Assembly (NCBI GenBank): GCA_021545665.1
Contig: JAJRTX010000264.1
Coordinates: forward strand, 1-14,952
Origin: Zetaproteobacteria bacterium
GTDB taxonomy: Bacteria; Pseudomonadota; Zetaproteobacteria; Mariprofundales; Mariprofundaceae
Length of the DNA stretch: 14,952 nucleotides
Direction of reading: 5' to 3'
Each line of letters begins with the position of its first letter. The stretch's first letter is position 1. Below, piece after piece: positions 8,052 through 14,865 of this stretch. The translations under genes were made by a program, and so were the position numbers. Under the pieces are notes generated by a model. That model saw only the letters and a list, made by a program, of their open reading frames with translations, was not told the DNA's origin and did not search any database.

Positions 8052-9128
8052 ATGATTCAAACAGCACAATGGCGAAATGACTATCAAACTGCAAAATCGT
8101 TCATCGCCGATTCCCAATGGACCAAGAGCATTTCATGCTTTAAAAGCATCCTGGAGCAGCCAGACAATAACGTTCCAAGCCATGTCATACTATCTATTCA
8201 TCGAAGGTTGGCGGACGCATACATAAGTACCGCTGATATGGAAACGGCGCTGGTACATGCCAATATTGTTGTGCAGGACAAACAGAACGCCAGTGAGCGG
8301 GATTTTGGGCGGAAATCAAGCATACTGGACTTTCTTGGACGCCCAAAAGAAGCGCGTGCTGTATTGATTAGTTTTGCTGAGAAATTTCGCAAAAACAAGA
8401 TTTTACACGAAAATACCAAGCGACCGAACATTGTTGTTATTGCATTGCCGAAGAGTGGCAGCACCTCAATTAGTTCTGCTATTGCTGCACATTTAAATTA
8501 TAGTTATCTGGAATTCCCCAATCGCCAGGGAACGGGTTTCTTTTCGAATTCTGTACCCGTGGCAAGATGTTATCAAAACATTGAGAATATAGGCGCTGTT
8601 ATACATAGTCATATTTTACCCCGGCGTAATCACGTCAATTTACTGTCAGCTCAAACTGATCTAAAATTCATTGTGCATGTACGCGATCCAAGAGAAGCAT
8701 TGGTGTCTGCACTTGATATGGTTCACCGCCGAAGCACCTACCAGTTTATGGTGCGTAAACCCGATCTGCTTGAACTGCCTTTGGAAGGACAATTGGATTG
8801 GATGATTTCTAATTACCTTCCCGTGCAAATAGATTGGATATCACGCTGGTGGACCATTGCCCAAACCAATTCTCCAATTAAGATAAAGCTGAGCACCTTT
8901 TCAGACCTGCAATTCAAAGGGCAGGATGCCACTGCCTTGGACTTGATCAAGGCAATAGGTCTTGATGTCCATTGCGAGGAGATGAAAACGGAGCGGCGGC
9001 GTTACAATCAACGAAAACTGAAGGGCAGTTGGCAGGAACTGTTCAGTCAGCAGCAAAAAAACAGGGCGGCAGATGCAATTCCAGAAAGCATTCGAAGTCA
9101 ATTTGAATTCGAGTGCAAGCCTGCTTAA
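8052..9128 (+). CDS. TPR-containing sulfotransferase
   Basis: A 358-residue protein. Residues ~8-115 are helical and TPR-like (AKSFIADSQWTKSISCFKSI, HRRLADAYISTADMETALVH). From ~125 a PAPS-dependent sulfotransferase domain follows: the 5'-phosphosulfate loop is PKSGST (133-138) in IVVIALPKSGSTSISSAI, and the 3'-phosphate site is VRDPREALVS (210-219; R211 and S219). A possible catalytic histidine lies in AVIHSHIL (H185/H187). It should transfer sulfate from PAPS to a sugar hydroxyl or protein in the cytoplasm or at the inner membrane. It is 192 bases downstream of the Wzt-type gene; no ribosome site is evident at ATG 8052 and no IS signature was recognised in the gap. Its place in an exporter cluster suggests glycan sulfation; the acceptor is unknown. 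Confidence 0.85.
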   Translation: MIQTAQWRNDYQTAKSFIADSQWTKSISCFKSILEQPDNNVPSHVILSIHRRLADAYISTADMETALVHANIVVQDKQNASERDFGRKSSILDFLGRPKEARAVLISFAEKFRKNKILHENTKRPNIVVIALPKSGSTSISSAIAAHLNYSYLEFPNRQGTGFFSNSVPVARCYQNIENIGAVIHSHILPRRNHVNLLSAQTDLKFIVHVRDPREALVSALDMVHRRSTYQFMVRKPDLLELPLEGQLDWMISNYLPVQIDWISRWWTIAQTNSPIKIKLSTFSDLQFKGQDATALDLIKAIGLDVHCEEMKTERRRYNQRKLKGSWQELFSQQQKNRAADAIPESIRSQFEFECKPA

Positions 9129-9227
9129 ATCAGCACGTTTCCTGCATCAAAATTCATCAGCAAGGTGGCTTTGATAAATAACACATCTGACCTCATCCGT
9201 TGATGCCTCACTAATTAAACCTCCAGT

Positions 9228-9244
9228 CAGGCACCTTTTGCCTG
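9228..9244 (+). terminator. Stem-loop 100 bases after the sulfotransferase gene
   Basis: CAGGCA (9228-9233) and TGCCTG (9239-9244) form a perfect 6-bp stem around CCTTT. A T-rich stretch (TTTCTTTTTGATTATTTG, about 9255-9272) follows after ~10 bases, so the spacing is not ideal for an intrinsic terminator. Its placement after the sulfotransferase and before the IS3 remnant is consistent with the end of that transcript. Confidence 0.4.
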
Positions 9245-9336
9245 CCTCAAGAAATTTCTTTTTGATTATTTGTAATGCATGCTTTCGGCAAGGTCGTCAC
9301 GACAACAAAGCTCAGCTATCGTTTCTTCACCAGGAA

Positions 9337-9574
9337 TGGCCCTGGAATTGTAGACACTTTGTTCCCTAAAACTGCGGGCAATATCAGCAAGCCACGATTT
9401 GCAGAAGAATTCAAGATTGATGCATCAAGCAGATTACCGAACGTGGGTATTTTGTCAGCATGTGTTCGACTACATTGAGATGTTCTATAATCCAAAATGT
9501 AAACATGCTAACAACGGGCTGCTGCCACCTGGTGACTTTGAACGACAGCAGGGTGTCTAGAAAACAAAGGGTTA
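9337..9574 (+). mobile_element. Internally deleted IS3-family element
   Basis: The left end TGGCCCTGGAATTGTAGACAC (9337-9357) resembles the reverse complement of the right end GTGTCTAGAAAACAAAGGGTTA (9553-9574), as imperfect ~22-bp inverted repeats. Inside, NISKPRFAEEFKIDA (9380-9424) continues, after loss of one base, as IKQITERGY (9424-9450): the start of an IS3-type OrfA. At ~9450 it switches directly to CQHVFDYIEMFYNPKCKHAN (from 9453), then NGLLPPGDFERQQGV and TAG 9558-9560, the characteristic C-terminus of IS3-family OrfB. About 1 kb, including the whole DDE core, is missing. It could only move if a full-length relative acted in trans. The 61-codon-plus frame starting at ATG 9275 is a read-through of this remnant and not an independent gene. 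Confidence 0.75.
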
Positions 9575-9641
9575 TTGATTGCCGTAAGTGTAAAAATTGC
9601 TAATTTGTATTGTCAGTTCAGTTGTTCTTGGTCTTGAAACT

Positions 9642-11006
9642 ATGTCTACATCTATTTTAAACGTGCTTGTTTTATATAACGAACCCTCAATTGATGTGAG
9701 AACGATCAATGAACATCTTGCTGCATTTAAAAAGTACAGCTGCCATAATATAGTTTTCATAGATTCGTCGGCAGCAGAAAAACTGCTACCGGATTTATCT
9801 CCGTTCGATGTGATTATGTTACATAATAGTGTGCATTTTACCCGTCCATCTCACCTACCAAAACTACTAGCAAAAAAAATAACTGCCTATAATGGTATTA
9901 AAGTTCTATTTCTCCAAGATGAATATAGAGAAATTGATCGAACGGCTGAACATATCCGTCAACTTGCAATTGATATTGTTTTCAGTACGGTCAATCGTGA
10001 TATTGCTAATAAAATTTACCATCACCCTTGGCTTAAGAAGGTGCGTTTTGAATTTTTGTTGACCGGATATACCTCCGATGCACTAATCAAGCGTTCTGTG
10101 CCGGATTTTGAGGATCGCACCTTGGATGTATCCTACCGTGCCAGAAAATCGCCTGCCTGGTATGGCGAGTTTACTCGGCAAAAATGGAAAATCGGGGAGA
10201 AATTTAACAAGGATGCAGGCCATTTCGGACTAAATTGCGATATATCAAGTAAAGGGGCTGATCGGCTCTATGGCGATGATTGGTACAATCTTATTGTCAG
10301 TTCCAAGGCGGTGCTGGGTACAGAGGCTGGCGCCAGCTTTATGGATTTTACCGGTGAAGTTCAAACACAGGTAGAGACCTATTTGAATAATAATCCGCAA
10401 GCAGGTTTTTCTGAAATTCAGCAGCGTTTTTTACAGGGCCGGGATGGAGAAATAGTTATTAAAGTGATTTCCCCACGCTGTTTTGAGGCCGCGGCACTGC
10501 GAACCCTGATGATCATGTATGAAGGCGAGTATTCAGGTATACTTAAACCCTATAAACATTATTTGCCATTAGCCAGAAGTCATGAAAATATGGAGGACGT
10601 AGTTGCTGTTTTACGTAATCCCGCAAGAGCAGCCGAGATTATCGAGCGGGCGTATTTGGAAATCGCCTGTAATCCGCTTTACAGTTATGGTACCATGGTG
10701 GATCAGTTTGAGAAGGCGATTGATCTGGAGTGTCAAAAACAACAAATGACCCTAGGACATCAATCTCAGAGTGAGGCAGCCTCGCATCTAGCTCTTAGTT
10801 ATGATTTGGCAATGCTTTGCAAAAAAAATATCCAACTGACCAGAGGTGTAGTTGTTAGGGGCAGGATCGCAAGGCATTTGCAGCGACTACAGGCACAACT
10901 GTTTGCTGGGTCTTACAAGTATATTCCTATTATATTAAGAAAACCGATGGATAATATATATGTAAAATTGAAAACTCTCCTTAGACGTATTTTATTGCAG
11001 TCTTGA
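9642..11006 (+). CDS. Glycosyltransferase-like protein, paralogue 1
   Basis: From ATG 9642 (MSTSILNVLVLYNEP) this is 454 residues. TTG 9597 is in frame upstream but adds 15 residues not shared with the paralogue. The N-terminal half is alpha/beta, with NVLVLYNE and a conserved VLFLQDEYR (88-96). The middle has YRARKSPAWYG, IGEKF and DRLYGDDWYNLIVSSKAVLG followed by TEAGASFMDFTGE. The C-terminal half has the block PRCFEAAALRTLMIMYEGEY (278 on), then SGILKPYKHYLPL and NMEDVVAVLRN. That block resembles the end of GT-B glycosyltransferases (Glyco_trans_1_2 / CgeB-like), where FEA...A and the acidic residue hold the nucleotide sugar. The family looks cytoplasmic, with a nucleotide-sugar-dependent role inferred. 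The last ~70 residues are basic (LKTLLRRIL). It is the tandem homologue of the gene at 11570. Confidence 0.75.
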   Translation: MSTSILNVLVLYNEPSIDVRTINEHLAAFKKYSCHNIVFIDSSAAEKLLPDLSPFDVIMLHNSVHFTRPSHLPKLLAKKITAYNGIKVLFLQDEYREIDRTAEHIRQLAIDIVFSTVNRDIANKIYHHPWLKKVRFEFLLTGYTSDALIKRSVPDFEDRTLDVSYRARKSPAWYGEFTRQKWKIGEKFNKDAGHFGLNCDISSKGADRLYGDDWYNLIVSSKAVLGTEAGASFMDFTGEVQTQVETYLNNNPQAGFSEIQQRFLQGRDGEIVIKVISPRCFEAAALRTLMIMYEGEYSGILKPYKHYLPLARSHENMEDVVAVLRNPARAAEIIERAYLEIACNPLYSYGTMVDQFEKAIDLECQKQQMTLGHQSQSEAASHLALSYDLAMLCKKNIQLTRGVVVRGRIARHLQRLQAQLFAGSYKYIPIILRKPMDNIYVKLKTLLRRILLQS

Positions 11007-11569
11007 CATTCCATGTTGAATAGACTGCTTATCGGGCAACCACACTGGAGGATTCTCTTGAGTGGCAACTACGCCTGCCAGTAAACCACCTTTCGAGGGG
11101 GAGTTCTTGGGGAAAGTCTGAAATTCCATGGGAGGGGCGTACTTGTTTGTCAGTAAACTAAACTGGAAACCGCGTGGTTTCGCTGTGTTTTCCGAGGGCC
11201 TAATGATCATCGCACCAAAGAAACTTGTGAGTGTTGAAATTGAACTACATTAACCGAATTATACGACGGGAGCATTACCCCTTGGCATCCTTTATGGGTT
11301 TGGTTGCGATCCCCGTCATAAGTGTCTACTTGCTAATGTATCTCGAAGTGGCGGTGTTGCCTTTCTCTGAATACGTGCAAGGGCTCTTTTATGCGTACGA
11401 ACCTACTCTCACTTATCCTTCTCCTGCCCAACTGTTGAAAGGAGGGCTGAGTGTCTAGCCTTCGCAGGAGCGCACCCTGATACGTTTCTGTATGGGTTAT
11501 CTGCGAATAATTTTTACTCAGTTAGCTTTAATAGGGGATGCCCCAATTAAGAGAAAAGAAAATAAATAA
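11007..11569. other. Unexplained 560-base spacer between the paralogues
   Basis: No family is recognisable here. Short open frames overlap: a minus-strand frame (11210-10992), a plus-strand 41-codon frame from ATG 11128 (MGGAYLFVSKLNWKPRGFAV then FSEGLMIIAPKKLVSVEIEL) and the 75-codon frame at 11231. No IS signature or tRNA was seen, and no clear stem-loop terminator after 11006. The 41-codon frame has a protein-like composition and is preceded, in the same frame and separated by stops, by VATTPASKPPFEGEFLGKV, which hints at a decayed coding sequence. Confidence 0.4.
11231..11458 (+). CDS. Possible small membrane protein, hypothetical
   Basis: A 75-codon frame with GTG start, a basic N-terminus (KLNYINRIIRREHY) and one long hydrophobic stretch (about residues 18-45: LASFMGLVAIPVISVYLLMY then LEVAVLPF), ending LLKGGLSV. 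It would be a single- or double-pass membrane peptide. No Shine-Dalgarno sequence is convincing, there is no known relative, and it lies in a region with overlapping frames on both strands. It may equally be a chance frame or a fragment of a larger lost gene. Confidence 0.25.
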   Translation: MLKLNYINRIIRREHYPLASFMGLVAIPVISVYLLMYLEVAVLPFSEYVQGLFYAYEPTLTYPSPAQLLKGGLSV

Positions 11570-12895
11570 ATGAAAAATGATAAAAAAAGAAAAAATACGG
11601 ATCGTGCGAGATTGTTGTTATTGTGCAATTATGATGCCTCGAATGCCTCGACTGTTTGTGATCATATCAATTCCTTTGTCAAATATTCTCAGCATGATGT
11701 CTATGTGCATTCCAATCTAGGCAATTCTCCGCCAGAATTTTTAATTGATGATTTTGATGTTGTCGTTATTCACTACTCCTTGACCCTGGCCATTGAGGCT
11801 TATGTAGGGCCGAAACTGCGAAATGATCTGCGCAATTTCAAAGGACTGAAAGCATTGTTTATTCAAGACGAGTATCGCTTTGTAAACAAGACAATCGAAG
11901 CAATTAATTATTGCGGAATTTCTCTCGTTTTTTCCTGTGTTTCAGAGGACAATATACCAAAAGTCTATCCATCTGATATGTTGCCCGGTGTGATATTCAA
12001 GAATGTACTAACAGGATACGTGCCTTCCAGTTTAACTATTTATCCCACGGTTCCTTTGAATAAACGCAAGTTTATGGTGGGCTATCGTGGTCGAACCTAT
12101 CCTGCCTGGCATGGGCGTGCGGGAATAGAAAAAATCGAGATCGGTGCGCGCTTTTTACTAGATTCTAAAAAGTACAATCTTAATTGTAATATAAAATGGA
12201 GAGAGAAAGATAGGCTCTATGGTGGTAAATGGGTTAAGTTCATCCAGTCCTGCCGTGCTATTCTTGCTGTTGAAAGTGGTGCCAGTGTATTTGATTTTTC
12301 AGGAGAAATATCCTCCAAAACCGATGTTTATGTCGATTTGTGCGCGCTGAACGAGCGTTCGCCCCTCTCTAAGAAATATTTACCTGAATTGAAAAGTCAT
12401 TATGCTGAAATGAAAGAACGGTACTTCAGCGACAAAGAGGATGAAATTGATTTGTCACAAATCTCCCCACGTGTGTTTGAAGCTGCGGCGCTTCGTACAT
12501 TGTTGATTATGTATGAGGGAGAATATTCCGGTATTTTCAAGGCAGGGCATCATTTTGTGGCTCTAAAAAAGGACCACAGCAATATGAATGAGGTGGTTGC
12601 AATACTTAAGGATACGGATAGGTGTGCCGAGATTATCGCAAATGCTTACGCGGAGATTATACAGAATCTGAATTACTCGTCCCAACGCTTTATAATAGAG
12701 TTTGATAAGACCATAAATGAGCACCTGACGGCAGACATGAAATCTGCAACCTTTAAATTATCTAGAAAGGATTATGAAAAGCAATTTCCATTCTTATTGA
12801 TAGACAATCCATATGGCGTAGGTCGTACTATCAAATTTGGAAATCCAAAACGTATTGTACCCGCAATTTTCAGGCGTTTGCGCAAATTACTTTAA
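11570..12895 (+). CDS. Glycosyltransferase-like protein, paralogue 2
   Basis: A 441-residue protein that aligns by eye along its length with the product of the gene at 9642. It has LLLLCNYDAS at the start, ALFIQDEYRF (residues ~94-104, matching LQDEYR), VLTGYVPSSL, YRGRTYPAWHG, IGARF, DRLYGGKWVKFIQSCRAIL, ESGASVFDFSGE, and PRVFEAAALRTLLIMYEGEY (from 300), then SGIFKAGHHFVAL and NMNEVVAILKD. The shared C-terminal block is glycosyltransferase-like (GT-B, Glyco_trans_1_2/CgeB type). The N-terminus is lysine-rich (MKNDKKRKN) and AT-rich, with a weak GAGAAAAG ribosome site about 12 bases upstream of the ATG. It ends 16 bases from the convergent Wzt gene. The two copies differ widely outside the motifs, so the duplication is old and their sugar specificities may differ. 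Confidence 0.75.
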   Translation: MKNDKKRKNTDRARLLLLCNYDASNASTVCDHINSFVKYSQHDVYVHSNLGNSPPEFLIDDFDVVVIHYSLTLAIEAYVGPKLRNDLRNFKGLKALFIQDEYRFVNKTIEAINYCGISLVFSCVSEDNIPKVYPSDMLPGVIFKNVLTGYVPSSLTIYPTVPLNKRKFMVGYRGRTYPAWHGRAGIEKIEIGARFLLDSKKYNLNCNIKWREKDRLYGGKWVKFIQSCRAILAVESGASVFDFSGEISSKTDVYVDLCALNERSPLSKKYLPELKSHYAEMKERYFSDKEDEIDLSQISPRVFEAAALRTLLIMYEGEYSGIFKAGHHFVALKKDHSNMNEVVAILKDTDRCAEIIANAYAEIIQNLNYSSQRFIIEFDKTINEHLTADMKSATFKLSRKDYEKQFPFLLIDNPYGVGRTIKFGNPKRIVPAIFRRLRKLL

Positions 12896-12911
12896 CGTAA
12901 AACTCTTGTCG

Positions 12912-13631
12912 TCAATTTCCTGAAAGACTTTCTTGATAAAGCGCGATGGCCTCATCAATAGGACCCAAAAACCGACACTGGCCATGCTCCAGCCATAGGC
13001 CCATCTTACAAATTCGTTGCAGCATGCCCATGTCGTGTGAAGCCAGAATAATAATTTTTGAGTGTTCTACCAGCTCATCGGTGCGCTTTTGAGCTTTGGC
13101 CATAAAGTTCAAATCGCCAGCGCTGACCATCTCGTCAAGAATAAGTATATCTGGAATGCGGATCGTTGAAATTGAAAATGCCAATCGCATGAACATACCT
13201 GTAGAATAGGTACGCATCGGCAACTTCAAATAGTTGCCAAGTTCAGAAAACTCTTCGATTTTTGGGACCTGTTGTCGAGCCTGTTTCAAGCTCAGCCCCA
13301 TGAATACGCCACGCCTGAGGATATTTTCATAACCGGATACTTCGGGGTCTAATCCCATTAGCATATCAGTCATCGAAGCAATTTTCCCATCAATATAGGC
13401 TTCGCCGGAACTTGGTTCATAAATGCCTGCGCAGATTTTGAGCAGGGTAGTTTTGCCAGCACCGTTGTGGCCTAAAATACCAAGCCGATCGCCATTTTGA
13501 AGAATAAAATTGATATCCCGCAATGCTTCGACAACAGGTTTGTTATTAGCGGAAGTGAGACGCCCGCCAACGGCCCCCATCAGGGAAGCCTTGAGCGATA
13601 ACTCCTTCAATTCAAGGGCTGGATAATGCAC
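12912..13631 (-). CDS. wzt: ABC polysaccharide export ATP-binding protein (second Wzt/KpsT-like)
   Basis: The first canonical start (GTG 13631) gives 239 residues: Walker A GHNGAGKT (54-61), MGLDPEVSGYENI, signature YSTGMFMRLAF (142-152), Walker B DILILDEM (161-168) with D-loop SAGD, and H-loop ASHD (H199). It has no C-terminal carbohydrate-binding extension. The family's usual first beta strand lies upstream of the GTG, in frame and without stops, as SQVSLKNVTVHYP. The codon where Met is expected is ATA (13661-13659), 7 bases after a good AGGAG (13673-13669). The real protein therefore probably begins at that position, or the ATG has mutated (see findings). It partners the overlapping upstream permease at 13672-14472. 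Confidence 0.87.
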   Translation of the reverse strand: MHYPALELKELSLKASLMGAVGGRLTSANNKPVVEALRDINFILQNGDRLGILGHNGAGKTTLLKICAGIYEPSSGEAYIDGKIASMTDMLMGLDPEVSGYENILRRGVFMGLSLKQARQQVPKIEEFSELGNYLKLPMRTYSTGMFMRLAFSISTIRIPDILILDEMVSAGDLNFMAKAQKRTDELVEHSKIIILASHDMGMLQRICKMGLWLEHGQCRFLGPIDEAIALYQESLSGN

Positions 13632-13671
13632 AGTGACATTCTTTAAAGAAACCTGGGATATAAGTATTCTC

Positions 13672-14472
13672 CTAAAGCCAATAAGTTATTCGGGAACGGA
13701 AGCGGGCAAAAATTACAAATGATAATATAAGTGAGAATAATGTTAATCCCACAGCAACTTGCCAGTAAAGCAAGGATGATGAATTGCCTAGCATAGGAGC
13801 GCGCAAAATCTCTAAGAATACCGCAAACGGATTAAAGATCATGTAGCGTAAGAGTTCAGGAGGCATCAGATCAGGCTTCCAGATAACCGGAGTTACAAAA
13901 AATCCAATTTGGATAATACTGGCAATCATGGATGAAACGTCGCGATATCTCAACCCGATTATAGCTACAATCATAGATACACTAAGCAGGGCTGTGGTTG
14001 TCAACAAAAATGCTGGAATTATCATTAGTGTATTGGTGTTAAAGGGAAGGCCGAAAAGCAGATAAACAGGTAGCAGGATCAGTAGATTATGACCTAGAAT
14101 GATTAGGTGCTTGGTAATATCTGCGAACAAATAGGCAGATTTTGGGAGTCTGATTTCCCGTAGATAGTGGGCTTGGGATATAAACAGGATTGTACCATCG
14201 GCTAACACGCCGGTCATATAAAGCCAGACAATGTAACTGATCGCGATATAGGGAAGAAAGTCTTCAATTGGCATTTTCCACAAATAGGACCAGACGACTC
14301 CAATGGTTAGAACCGTTATTGCCATGGAAATAGTGATCCAGAACTGCCCGACTTTTGAACGACGATAACGGGCTTTGATACTTGTTAGTCCGATCAGCAG
14401 AAAAACCGGCCAGTTCATAAAGCCCTGGCGCAAATCATCTATGGCTTTTTGTGCCTGTATTCTAGTGATCAT
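13672..14472 (-). CDS. wzm: ABC-2 type polysaccharide export permease (second Wzm-like)
   Basis: A 266-residue inner-membrane protein with about six hydrophobic spans and Wzm hallmarks: KARYRRSKVGQFWITISMAI near residue 33, AHYLREIRLPKSAYL, LRYRDVSSMIASIIQ, TPVIWKPDLMP and NPFAVFLEILRAPMLG. ATG 14472 has only a weak GGA upstream. Its stop (13674-13672) overlaps the AGGAG that serves the ATPase gene, so the two are tightly coupled. It is clearly divergent from the permease at 6385, which argues for a separately acquired second export system and not a recent duplication. Substrate unknown; export of lipid-linked O antigen, capsule or teichoic-acid-like glycan is what this family does. Confidence 0.88.
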   Translation of the reverse strand: MITRIQAQKAIDDLRQGFMNWPVFLLIGLTSIKARYRRSKVGQFWITISMAITVLTIGVVWSYLWKMPIEDFLPYIAISYIVWLYMTGVLADGTILFISQAHYLREIRLPKSAYLFADITKHLIILGHNLLILLPVYLLFGLPFNTNTLMIIPAFLLTTTALLSVSMIVAIIGLRYRDVSSMIASIIQIGFFVTPVIWKPDLMPPELLRYMIFNPFAVFLEILRAPMLGNSSSLLYWQVAVGLTLFSLILSFVIFARFRSRITYWL

Positions 14473-14865
14473 TCAAATAATCCGTAGCGCTTATGGGATA
14501 CTCTAAGAATCCCTTGTTTCGTTGTAGAGATGGCCGGATAGGCGGATTTAATTGCCTTCAGTTCGAACTAAAAAATTCCCACGGAATAGTTTTTTTTTGC
14601 AAAGCCAGTGAATCGCCTAATTTGCCCAGCCCGCATGCCGGGCGTCGAAATCAGAAAGTCAAACTGCTATTCAAATCCGTCCAATCATCTTTCTACTTTC
14701 GTCTCTTTGTAATTCCAGACGATCCGGTCAAAATGACTAATTATTGGAGGATCACCATATATCAAAACGCCATCTGGTTTTCCATCATGCGCCCAGTCAT
14801 TGCGCCATGGCCACCGACCACGGTTAGGATATTCATGTCAGCGCCTTTCAAAACCCTGGAATGGA
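14473..14865 (-). other. Broken reading frames upstream of the second exporter
   Basis: On the minus strand ATG 14836, with AAAGG about 9 bases upstream, opens MNILTVVGGHGAMTGRMMEN and stops after 24 codons (14764-14762). An overlapping frame (14842-14685) reads PNRGRWPWRNDWAHDG then KPDGVLIYGDPPIISHFDRI and VWNYKETKVER. The pieces MNILTVVG, TGRMME and KPDGVLIYGD recall segments of UDP-GlcNAc 2-epimerase (WecB: ILTVVGARPQ, TGRMLE, KPDxVLVYGDTNS), which would mean a deleted and frameshifted remnant. However, the overlapping frame is continuous through that point, so this is tentative. The part nearest the permease (14473-14684) has nothing I recognise; a promoter for the exporter may lie there, but none is clear. 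Confidence 0.35.

Noticed and set aside
10992..11210. 72-codon minus-strand frame after paralogue 1
   Set aside because: No family, overlaps the end of the upstream gene, and the plus strand there has equally good fragments.
14621..14645. GCCCG-CATGC-CGGGC inverted repeat as a terminator
   Set aside because: Only a 5-bp stem, with no T-run on either strand.
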